A stretch of DNA of 64,000 nucleotides from Gnomoniopsis sp. IMI 355080 (Eukaryota; Ascomycota; Sordariomycetes; Diaporthales; Gnomoniaceae). The stretch is taken from assembly GCA_027946555.1 (NCBI GenBank), contig JAPEVC010000159.1, forward strand, positions 22,359-86,358. The letters are read 5' to 3'. The notes beneath the pieces are model-generated. The model saw only the letters and a program-made list of their open reading frames with translations. It did no database searches and had not been told where the DNA came from. The position numbers and the translations under genes were made by a program. This document shows positions 1 through 11,010 of this stretch, piece after piece (the first letter of the stretch is position 1; the number at the start of each line of letters is the position of its first letter).

Positions 1-967
1 AGCAAAGGGTCCTCTTGATCGTTGCTGTTCAAGCGAACCGGAGTGAGTGGAATATCTGCGAGTTTTGATACTCTGAACCTATGCAGATCTGACTTTCGGC
101 GCTTCAACGCCGAAGTGCAAGTACTCCCAGCCCGATTCCTCACGTGTGCTCGAGGGCTCACACATATGGCTATGTACATGCGCTCCAGTGGTAATCATAC
201 GACTGTGAATGCCTATTTTTATACGCATTCACCAGTGAACGGTCATAATAGGCCTTAAGCGCTGGCCATCGCAGCTGAAATGGTTCCGCATTGTGCAAGT
301 GATCGCCGCATGCATGCCACAACGCAGAAAGGGTTGCTTACCTACCTAGGTAGGCAATTATCACACGAGGTGTGTAACACAGTGAATGTTGATCCACGAG
401 CTTTTTAGGGCCAGGCTTTCAGCAGGCATCGGTGATTCGCCTTGTTCGATCTAGGCAGAATCGCCTGGCGGTTTGACGTGGCAGAGTGTGGTTGCTTACA
501 GGATCGATGCTGTCCACTCACACCCAGCCGCTTTATAAATTCTCAAATTTATGTGGCCAGTTCAGCTGTTCACTACCAAAGGTGTGTGACTGCATACTTG
601 GTCCACAACACCACTAATTGGTGTGTGCGAGTTTGTATGGAGCTTTGGCATGACATTGGATTTGTTTGAGCGGGGTGGCTCTGGCTCCTCTGGCTCTTCA
701 AGTCGTGTTGTATAGACCCGCAGACGTGTTTCTTTGCCTCAAAGTGCCTCAAATCAGGCTGTGCATGATGTCGGGCTCAAATGCTCGCCTATCAATATAG
801 GATCAATAAAAACCATGCGAGCTGATAAGGTCGTTTTGGATGCGAAGTAGCATGAATACGCCCTGAATACATAGACCGTGCGCCGCCTGTAAGAATCACA
901 CTTTCATTAGTGAGCACTCAAGTACTTCTTATACAGGCCACTCCGAGACTCTTACACAACAGGAGCC
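1..967. other. Intergenic, upstream of AAA-HET
   Basis: No supported gene. Contains the first TACCTAGGTA palindrome. Short open frames here begin with non-ATG codons or show no family features. Confidence 0.6.
343..352. repeat. TACCTAGGTA palindrome, copy 1
   Basis: One of nine exact copies in the window (343, 5744, 15789, 22099, 45971, 51443, 53939, 54974, 56888). Here the symmetry extends to CCTACCTAGGTAGG (341-354). Confidence 0.9.
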
Positions 968-3900
968 ATGCAAGATGAGACAATGTCGGACGCATTCGGA
1001 CCGAGCGACAGCATGTCCGCTGTTCCGGAGTGGTTCGTTTTGCATTACATGACGCCGTCGTCGAGACTGAGAGCCACGGAGCCTTGGGTTATACTCAGTG
1101 ATGATGAAACAGAATCGGCGGACAATGTTAGCCCTTTGCCTGGTGCAACTCCGGCACCTCGAGCACGCTCCTTGATTAATAGCCGTCCAGCCTATGAGAT
1201 CGACAGCCACATGTACAATTATCTTCTCGCCCTCGTGAGGCATGCACGAGTCTCCTCGCATGACATTTCTCCTTTTGATCATGGTGCCCTCGCTATAAGG
1301 TTACCTGGTGCGGTCGAACAAGCAAACGGACATGATTTTCTGGCCTCTGTGGCTAAAAGCATCGCACGAGATATCGAAGCAGACTTCCTGCAACTGGACT
1401 ATTCTATCTTGCGAGCAATTGAGCATCATTTACAATTCGGTACAGGAAACAACTCAGATCAGCAGCCTCGGGTGCGTCAAGGTCTCATTAGTCCACGCAA
1501 ATCACGATTACCTCCAACTAAATCTACATGGCGCGACTGGTTCGATGAGATTTTACTCCACCCAGAAATGCAATCAAAAGCATCTAAAGGCTTGGTAGTG
1601 GTTTTCATGGAGCTTTGGCACAAGGCCGACGACAAAATGGAAGAGGATGACTTTGAAATGATCCGACGAGCATTGAAGTCGTCACTGCGGAAAGTGTCAA
1701 CTCGAGCATATCCAGTGTTGGTTGTGGCAACTGATGGGCCTCAACTGTCATCTTCCAGAGACAGGCTTCAACTGTCGTATTCTATAGACGAGTCTGAACT
1801 GTGGAGTTCTATAGACGAGCCTCAGCGGCGCGGCGCTTATGTTCAGTACGATTTGCTGGACCAAATTGGCAGAAGAGCTCTGGAGAAACCGGTGGAGATA
1901 TGTCCGGTACCCCGTCAATCTCAGCGCCGACTCTTGAAACAGGACGAAGGGCGCAAAGTGGCTCGGGAAAACATTCGACGCATACAACTCTACACCAAGC
2001 GACATTTTGGACAAGTGGAGTTCGCTGAGCCAAAATTGTTGGAGCCGCCTTGCGAATGGGACTTCATTATGTCCTCCCCTATCAGCGAAATTTTGACTGG
2101 CTCTTCCCTTCCACAAGACATGGTCATCTTTATCGCCTTGCAGATACAAGCTGATTGCTCAGAACCTGGTATTCGCCGGGTAATTACCAACGCATTAACT
2201 CTGAGTGATTGTCTGATTTCTTGGGCGGATAAGGCTGCATTGGAAGCTGTCAAAGACGCGGCTGATGATGATGATGATGATGATCATTATCTTCATGCCA
2301 CCTTCAATGATGAGAAAGCGCCCCAATCAATCCAATCACGAAAGGTGAAAGATGTCATTGACCGCATTAAGAGAGATAAGAACGAATTCGAATGGGAATA
2401 CCCTCTCATCGGCTCGATTGTTGAACCAGGTCAGTCTACACCCATTTTACGCAAGTGCCGCACCCTGCACTTTTTATTCGCTCCTTCAGCAGTGTTATAA
2501 TCTTGGGGCCTTTTGATTTTGATAGCCTTCATTCATGGTCGTTGTATGTGACATATGTACTAACTTCAGGTCTGTCGCATCCTAGACGAGATAGATTGCA
2601 CCTGGGCTGACATCGATATCGACCGCGCCACGAAGTCCACCATTGACCGCATAATCTCGCGATATGGTTCTAACTATGGAGTTGGTAATTATGGTATACT
2701 GAAGTCTGGAGGAGTCCAGGGAGCTTTGCTGTACGGGCCACCTGGCTCGGGCAAGACACACTTGACACGAATCCTGGCAAAAGAGTCGCACGCAACTATG
2801 ATTCATGTTTCTGCTGCAGAAGTACTGAGAAAATGGGTTGGAGAAACAGAGAAGCTTCTCAAAGCCTTGTTCCGACTTGGAAGGATGCTTTTTCCAAGTA
2901 TTATCTTCATCGATGAGGCGGATGCATTGCTCAGAATCCGCAAGGAGAGCGACCCCGAATGGGTTATCAGCCAAATCAACTCATTCCTTGGAGAAGCTGA
3001 CGGTCTGTTGAAACGCCGCAAGTCTGCTTTTTTGCTTCTAGCGACAAATAATCCGCTGGAGCTTGACAAGGCGGTTCTGCGACGCGTGCCTGCGAAGATA
3101 TATATGGGCCCTCCTACTTCTGATGCAAGACAGGAGATCTTCCGGATTTGTCTCCGGGACGAAGATCTCCATTCCTCAGTCGACATACACGAATTGGCTT
3201 CCAGAACCCACCGCTACTCCGGTTCTGACATCAATGCTGTCTGCTTTCACGCTGCCTCAGTCTGTCAATTCGATCTCGAGACCTCGGCGAATGGAATGGA
3301 AGAGATGAAAGCTTTGCCGAGAAGAGTCTTGACCATGGTTCATTTCGATGAAGCATTGGAGGCAATTTCACCCACTATCACGGAATCAGTCATGCGTCCA
3401 GTGTCTCACTTTGCGTCGGAATTTGACCCTCCCGCTTTTGCTACCACACAAGCCTACGAACGCGAGAGAGACCAAGCGCTATACAATCAACTGAAAGGAA
3501 CAGAAACAAGGCGCAGCAAAGATATGGACATACAAGATGTTACGAAAGTTGAAGCTCTGGCGGAGTCCGACCGTAACGTTTCTGTTCACGGCACAGATCA
3601 TTTGCAGCCTGCGGTCAGTCATACAGGCCCGCAACCTATTCTTTCCCTAAACTATAATTCTCTGGATAATTCTCGGCGAGAGATTCGTCTTCTAGAGCTC
3701 CTGGATACCGAGACTTCTGAGAATGGTGGACCAATTCAATGCTCTATGCATACAGTGTCATTTGATGAGAATCCTGCATTCGCCGCTTTGTCCTACGTTT
3801 GGGGAGACCCGGATCAAACCGGGGAAGTTTGGGTTGATGACTACCGTGTGCAAGTCAGAGTCAATCTCATAGCAGCACTTCGCTGGGCAAAGGTGCATTG

Positions 3901-5686
3901 GCAAAAATTGTTTCCCAGTCGCCCCGCGTCTGAGCTAAGAATATGGGCTGATGCTCTCTGCATCGACCAAGAGAATATCTCGGAGCGCAATCATCAGGTG
4001 GCTATGATGGGTCAGCTTTACACCAAGGCCGAGATTGTCTTGTGCTCCATCGCCTCACAAGATGTTGAAATTTGTTTAGCGCTGGAATTGTACCGGAAGA
4101 TCCACGAGACATTGTTCCTGAGCGAAAGTCCTCCAAGCGTCTCTGACCTGGTACATCGCCGCTGGTTGGCCAGGATCCCCTCCCTAGTCAACGTAGCAAA
4201 CAAGCATCGTCGTGACCGAGGCCCTGCGTGGAACGCTTTAAGCGCTTTTTCGGGCCTTAGATACTGGCGCCGGGCATGGATAGTCCAAGAGATATTCTTA
4301 GCTCAGCAGGTCTTACTCATCTGCGACGCCGAATCTTTGGACTTCAAGTATCTTTTCGAGATCTCGTCTCTCTTAAATCTCAGAGAGTTACAAAGAGGTC
4401 AGTTCGAGCAACCGCGACATGCCGACAACTTTGTGGATTGCGAGAAGTGCTATGAGACAATCACATCGCCCGCACCTGTCTTGGAGATCTATGGATTCAA
4501 AAACAGTGGAATGTCCAGTCGCATGGCTAGAGCCGAATTGCAAAACAGTCTCTTGGGATTGTCTGTGAAATTGGAAGCAAGCGACCCGCGAGATGTTATA
4601 TATGGATTACTGGGTCTCAGCAAACTGCCCATTGCCGTGGATTACAACCAAGAGCCCGGCACAGTATTCGCGCAATACTTACAGCATTGGACAAGAAGAT
4701 TGAACAAGGAGCAGCGTGATGATCAGGATGCGGCACAGACTGCACAAGCATCCGCCGCCTTTACTTTCTGCTTAGCCATTGCCGGCTTGGGAATTTGGAG
4801 ACGTGATGAAGTTACGACATCGCCCTCGTGGACGCCCAATATCTCTTCACCCATGGCCCGGCAGCGATTACCTGACAAAGGCTTGCTATATGGCGCTTTG
4901 AAGTTCTGGCATTTTCCGGACCTTTTTGGGCCAAGGCACCACATCGACATTGTCAATTCCAGTCTGCTTGTGGACGGCTTCGTACTCGACTCAGTGGCAC
5001 GTTCCACCGTCATGATGATGTTTAACGATGGATCGCTGCATTGGTCATTTTGGGATCACATCAATGATTTCATCTCCAAAAATCCCACTTATGTCACCGG
5101 AATTCCAACTTTGCAGGCTCTCCTGAGAGTCATGACAGGATGCAATTCGAATGCGACTCTCCCTCTTGGCGAGACGCATGCGAAGGAAATCATCGCCAGG
5201 GGTCTCTTGCTTATGGATTTGTGGGCATTTCCTACTAACGACTCTGGCGTACGGCGACCATCCATACGACTCATAGATTCGAGATTCAACCCAGATCAAA
5301 CCTCATGGGATGCAACACAAGCTTATCGCTGGCTCTGCCGAGCAGCGTATCCAGAATATCCTGCTCTTGCAGAGGTGGTTCCAGATAGTATGTTCGATTG
5401 GGAAATTGGTGCCAAGTCTAGGGATACAGGAATGCCAACAGAATGGGAAGAGAGCGCTCTTATACATTCTGTTGGAGGCTTTGTGGGAATGTGCCCCGAG
5501 GATGTGTCGGAAAAGGACCTGATTTGTGTCATTGAAGGTTGCAACAAGCCCGTGATACTAAGACAAGTTGGTGATCACTATAATCTTATTGGAACATGCT
5601 ATGTCTTAGGTATCATGAATTGGGACGAGGTGAGGGACAAAGTGCAGAAGGAGAAGCTTGAGAGACACAGATTTGAGATACGATGA
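968..5686 (+). CDS. AAA ATPase-HET domain fusion protein (NLR-like)
   Basis: Two exons, 968..2429 and 2586..5686, give 1520 aa. The donor is GTCAGT at 2430 and the acceptor TCCTAG at 2585, 21 nt after a TACTAAC branch site; an earlier AG at 2569 is too close to that branch site and breaks frame. Residues ~100-490 resemble the N-terminal region of fungal Msp1/ATAD1-like AAA proteins, with an Asp run near 432. The AAA module (~495-760) has Walker A GPPGSGKT at 538-545, Walker B FIDEAD with D597 and E598, and an LRR arginine-finger segment. After a linker (~760-840) comes a full HET domain (~843-985) with ALSYVWGD near 886 and DALCIDQ near 942. The C-terminus (~1440-1510) has the GGFVGMCPED and Y..GIM elements of HET proteins. 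HET domains execute cell death in vegetative incompatibility; I infer that the AAA part senses or assembles. Both domains are clear; the joint role is unknown. Confidence 0.9.
2430..2585 (+). other. Intron of the AAA-HET gene with tandem 3' AGs
   Basis: A 156-nt intron (GTCAGT...TCCTAG) with TACTAAC at 2558-2564. A competing AG at 2568-2569 lies directly after the branch site and would shift frame. The intron interrupts the conserved V-x-P-D-E-I segment just before the AAA core. Confidence 0.75.
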
Positions 5687-6670
5687 TTGGATTGGCATTC
5701 TCACGTTTAGGCGGGAAACGTTAAATGAGTAACAGGTGAAGGCTACCTAGGTACACGTGCGTAGCAGGATGAATGAGCAGGTCGAGACGAGACCCCTACA
5801 GTGGCATCCTCTGTAATATCATGACTTTCGCACCATTTTTCATATTCCATCCGTATCTGCCGAAGTAGATATAAAGGTAGCCCATGTACTTACAAGGCTA
5901 GGCCCGGAGCATCTATCCATAGGGATCCAGGATTTTCTAATATACTTTCATCAGTAAACGGGGTCTCAAAATAATTTTGAAGTACAATGTGTAACTGTTG
6001 GTATGTTGTCCCTGCTATAGCTCTATGACTATTCAAGCAGGGCCACGCAAGGCTCTTGGCCTGTCGTAACTTGGACTCAACATCGACTTTTCATTTCCTG
6101 TTGAGTGTGGTTCGAATCACCCGTTTCTACCTGGGTAGCCAACTGACAATAACGTCTCGATCGGAAGATCAGCCAGAGCACCCGAAATATTCCAGATATG
6201 ATATTCGTCACTGAAAAGAAAATTGCGTGCTGGCTTTCGAATTGATAGTGTGATGAGCAGCGAAGGCGATTTGGTGAGAATAAACTTATTGTGCTTTGAA
6301 GTGGCCAGTCTAGAAGAAAACAGCAACAAAAGGAACGTCTTATCTCATTTTATACTGCCCTAGTGTGGACCACACATAACCTACTGTGGGCCTATTGCGC
6401 TCGCAACAGATATTGTAGGCAAATATCTCTATTTGAGTACGTTCCATGACAGAGTTTTCACTGTAACGTCAATATAATCTACGGAGTAGAGGAGCATTCA
6501 GTTCTCAGCAAAACTTGCATCGGGAGAGGACAGGTATTCAAACTTCAGATGCCAATATGTATGTCATATACCCAAACACCTTCCCAGTGATACACACACC
6601 AAACAGTTACATATATCCTCCTAGAAAAACATATAGATGTACTCTAAACCAACCCACACCTTTTTTCCTT
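5687..6670. other. Convergent intergenic region
   Basis: 3' flanks of the AAA-HET and GH92 genes. It holds a palindrome copy at 5744-5753 and AT-rich stretches; nothing else is seen. Confidence 0.6.
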
Positions 6671-9600
6671 TCACTCCGACCCTGCCTTCCACCCCCAACT
6701 AGGCGGCAAATCCTCCACCGCCGTGCCCCAAGTCCGACTCTCCCCTCTCCCCACCACAACCTCCAACACCCCACCCTTCATAAAAAACTCATGCCCAATC
6801 CAACTCCGCGTATACGCTCTTCCATTCAGCGTCGCGCTCTGGATATACCGCGCCCCATACGTCGGATCAAAATTTACCACCCTAATCACCGCCCACCGAT
6901 TCCGCCCATTCCGCGCACGCAAACGTACCTCCTTGAAAAACGGCGCCGTAAGTAAATAAACATCCTGTCCCGCCACGGGGAAAAACCCCATCATCGCAAA
7001 TCCACTAAACGCCCCCATCGCGCAGTCGTCGTTGCCCGGGACGCCCGCAAAGGTAGTGTTGAACAGCGTGGGGATATACCGGTGCACCCAGTACGCACTC
7101 AATCCCGGTCGACCGGCGTAGTGGAACTGATACACGGGTAAAAAGGACTGCTCGTTGCCCATGTCGAGCAGACCGCTCTCGTGCAGGTACTCGAGTCGCT
7201 CGGTGAATAGTTGGACCCCACCCATGGCCGTGATGAGCGAGGCCATGTCTTGGGGCACGTAGAAGGAATACAGCCACGGTGAGCCTTCGTACGTCGCCTG
7301 CTTGGTGTCGAGGTAGCACTTGTGTCGGTCGTGGATGGGGCTGCACGTGCGCGGATCGGCGTAGACGAATTGCCCGTCGAGCTGCCGCGGCTGCAGGAAA
7401 CCTTTAAAGTCGCTCCAGACAAACTCCTCCTCCTCCATGGCGGCGGGAACGGTATCGGCCTCATTGTTCTTGTTGTTACTACTGCCCTTCTTCTTTCGAA
7501 CCAGCACGTCCTCCTGCGCGGCGTTCCACAGGTTGCGCCAGTTCGTGCTGCGCTGCATATACTTGCGGTAGTCGGCCTCGTGCCCGAGGGACTTGGCCAG
7601 CTGCGAAATGGCAAAGTCCTCGTAGGCGTACTCGACGGTGCGCGAGACGGTGCGCGTGTTACGGCCGGTGCCGTTGGTGTCGACGTCGTCTGAGGGAATG
7701 TAGCCTAGCGCGTGGTAGGAGACGAGGTTGCCGCGGCCTTCGACGTTCCAGTTCTTAGGTTCAACTGGGTGGATGTTCAGTATGCTATCGACTTTGTGGG
7801 TTTGGGGACTTTTTTATGCTTTTGCTAGCTTACCTTCAGCATCCGAGACAACTGCTTCATAAGCAGTGTCCCAGTCAATGCCGTCTGTGATGCCTTTTAT
7901 GTACGCATCTCCAATCACCACATCAGCGTTGGTCCCTCCTTGCGTGAACCCTTTGGAGAAGCTCATCCGGCAATCCGGGAGTTTACCTGACACACCACGT
8001 TAGCAGGATAACCTTCCACAAGCTCCACGAAATCGTCCACTCACCCAGATGTCGATATATATCAATCAGCGTGCGCACCATCTTGGTCTGCGCCACCGGG
8101 TCAATGATGCTCAACAACGGATGCTGCGCCCGGAACGAGTCCCAGATGCAATAGAACCTGTCGCCCATTCGTTAGCACGCACAATCTCCCTCCCCTTCCA
8201 CACCAACCGATATAGAGAAGAACAACAACTCACGAATCAAAGTACGGCTCTCCACTCTCCCACAGCTGGTTCTCCCCGCTATAATCCTGCGGGCTCACCA
8301 TAGTTCGGTACAACCCACTCCAAAATGTCACCAACAGCGACGGATCCACATCCGTCTCATCCACCTTGACCACCGCCAACTTCTCCCGCCACGCCTCCTC
8401 CGCAAGGCTCACCGTCCGCTCAAAGTCAAATTTGGGCACTTCCCGCTCCGCATTCTGGCATGCCCGCTCCCGGCTGAGGAAGCTCATCCCCACCCGCGCC
8501 AGGATCTCCCTGCTGCTGCTACTGCTCCGGCTGCTTCTACTACCCTTTTCCATCTTCTTTTTCGTTGCTTTTGGCGCCTCGAACTGCACCCAGCCGCCCG
8601 CCGAGCCCCGCGGCACATGGAACTCCCCGCTCGGATCTTCTTCGAGTACCTGCCTCTCCTCGTCCGGCTTGTCGCCCATGAACGTCCCGGACCGCCGAAT
8701 CGTCGCGCCGCGAAAATCCACGCAGAAGAATGCCTCATAGTTCCCTGTTCCGAAGCTCGGCCTGAACTGCCCTTCGCCTGTGATGCGGCCCGTGCTGGGG
8801 TCGACGCGCACCCCGCCGCCATGCCGCGAGCTATCTAGGTCCTGCAGGTCGATCAGGATCAGGGGGCTAAAGTCGACGTCCATCCCATTTCCGTTCTCTG
8901 ACGCGTCGCCGTCCGGGAAAGAGAAGCGATACAGGCTCGTATGGTGCGTGGCCGTCATCTCGGCCGCGACAGAGTTCTTGAGGCGTATGGAGAAGTAGCC
9001 TGGGCTGGCTTGCGCCGAGTACGGCCAGCGCATCACGGCGCGGTTGGCGGCAGTGTAGCTGCAGAGGCTGAGTTCGTCGAGCGGACAGCCTGGGTGGACG
9101 AAGAGTGGGAAGTTACCAAGGGAGGGCGCCTGTGAGTGGCTGTGTTAGTCTTTTATCAAATCATACACTTCATATAGTAGACTGTGCAGGAAACCTACGC
9201 CTCCCGTTCCTATGATTTCATGTTAGTGAGACGATCGAACCCATAGGCATATCATAAAAGTCAATGAAAAAAACAAAAGAAACGCCACATACCAGAATCA
9301 TGCAACTGCGAAAACCCACTGATATGACTGAAATCCGTAATATATCCCCCGGCATTCTCTTTCCTATCCACCGAATCCGCCACCGGCTTGGCCATCCCAT
9401 ACGGCACCGTCGCCCCCGCAAACACATGCCCGCCCCCAGCCGTCCCAATCAACGGGTCCACATACCGCAACACATCCGACGTGCTGCCGCCCTCTCCTCC
9501 TTCCTCTCCTCCTCCTCCCGGCAGCAACGACCACAACGACCCACCACCACCACCACCCAGCAAAGCCAACCGCGTAGCCGCCAGACTACTCCCCTCGGGA

Positions 9601-9845
9601 AGAGGCACCACCGCCAGCACGACGAAGAAGATCAGCAAGTACAAGAGACTGACCAACCGCGTCGTCGCACGACGGCCACCACTCCTGCTTGGAATGATGG
9701 GCGCTGCCGCGGCCGCGAGGAGATTGCGCGCGCGGTCCCATAGTCGACGGATGGGACCGCCTGGGCGGCGGGGATGGTAGAGGGCCGAAGCGGCGCGGCT
9801 GTCTTTGCGGCGGTAACGATGGGAAGGCAGGGCACCGCTTGCCAT
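6671..9845 (-). CDS. GH92 alpha-mannosidase, membrane-anchored
   Basis: Six exons on the minus strand, 9845..9293, 9209..9199, 9129..8234, 8157..8045, 7986..7834 and 7764..6671, give 939 aa. All junctions keep frame. A hydrophobic segment (LVSLLYLLIFFVVLAVV) near residues 65-85 after a basic N-terminus predicts a type II membrane protein. The catalytic domain follows: YVDPLIGTAGGGHVFAGA, then HDSGTGG, then GNPPDD-type motifs late in the chain, here GVPGNDD and GFFPVAGQDVY. GH92 enzymes are calcium-dependent exo-alpha-mannosidases acting on N-glycans or mannans. The GTGG motif is encoded largely by the 11-nt second exon. The start is the ATG at 9845, because the longer reading frame to 9878 begins with GTG. 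A low-complexity Gly-rich and a Ser-rich insertion (near 8500-8560) may be specific to this species. It converges on the AAA-HET gene. Confidence 0.92.
9199..9209 (-). other. 11-nt micro-exon in the GH92 gene
   Basis: The exon is GAACGGGAGGC on the minus strand, between an 83-nt intron (9210..9292) ending in ATAG and a 69-nt intron (9130..9198) starting GTAGGT. It completes the codons of the GH92 motif HDSGTGGAPSLGN. Without it the exons 9293.. and ..9129 join out of frame. Confidence 0.85.
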
Positions 9846-11010
9846 ATTTGGGGATTTAGGAAAAAAGGGACGGGTCACGATGTAGTGGACTTCATTGGGG
9901 CCCCCTGCGTGACGTCGTTGGATGAAAATAGTCGGCGACTACTTGGTTCAAGTCTCTTCAAGTTTGGGCGTCGCTAGGTTGAGAAAGACCATATACATGG
10001 ACACCACCTTGGTAGTACTTATTAAAACAAATGGTCAGTGGGATGGTACGTAGCAATGAGTTTTTGATGAGAGGCTCACTGGACAAGTTTGGCTGTTTGT
10101 GAAGGCAAAACGGACACGGTTGTTGACGTTGAGGGTATGCGCCTTGCTTGCCCAGGCAAGGATCACCAAACCACACATCCCTGATCCTTGTTTCACACCG
10201 TCTTGGCCATGGGAAAAAAGCAGGCTAAACTTCCGGCTCCGAAAGTGCCAGGTGCATTTTATGACTTGCATGAACTGCTGATTGGCTTTGTTTACAGAGC
10301 CGTCACTCCAAGAAGTCCTCTCTTTGAAGAAGGCAAGCCCAAATAATTATAAGAATATTTGGAATATTGCAAGTCCAAAGCCAAATTTTCCTTTTTTTTT
10401 GTTCCTTTTTTTTTCCTTTGCACTTTCTGGATAATGTACCTAATACTCACAAAACCCAAAACTAGACCCGTCGTCGAGACAGACTCCAACGAATGCAATC
10501 CCAAAGCGAGAGCTCTTTCCATTGACAACAAAGCTATTACCACAAAACAACCTGCCTTGATCTCCTAACCCACCCACACCAGATACCCAAGCTCCCAAAA
10601 CACCAACCTCGGATAAAGGAATGTTCTGATCTTCAAGGCAGAAACCGTATTCGCTTTGTGTGTGTAAGATAAGAGACGATGTGGTGTAATCCGCTGCTAC
10701 CACTGATCTATAAGCCAGAAGAGATTCCAGACCCCCCAAACGGACCTGGCATATGATGATTCATAGAGGACCTCCAGTCATTCCACACCAAAGGGATATA
10801 GACCTTCTGTGCATGACCCATGACAGTGGTCTGCTCGCACCCAAGGCACAACTTTTCCGATCCCAGCCCATTCAATACCAGACTCGCTATGAGTTGCCAC
10901 CCTCACGTACAATGCAAGTCACATACATACCAAACCAGCTCTTGGCCTTGCGCCATCCTCGCCTTCTCACTGCCGTAGAGTTCGTTCTCAGTCGACTATC
11001 CTCGCATGCC
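9846..11010. other. Intergenic
   Basis: The 5' flank of the GH92 gene and the 3' flank of the USP gene, with T-rich runs near 10390-10420. No gene seen. Confidence 0.55.

Noticed and set aside
6100..6120. GGTTCGAATC, like a tRNA B box
   Set aside because: No matching A box, acceptor stem or cloverleaf could be formed around it.
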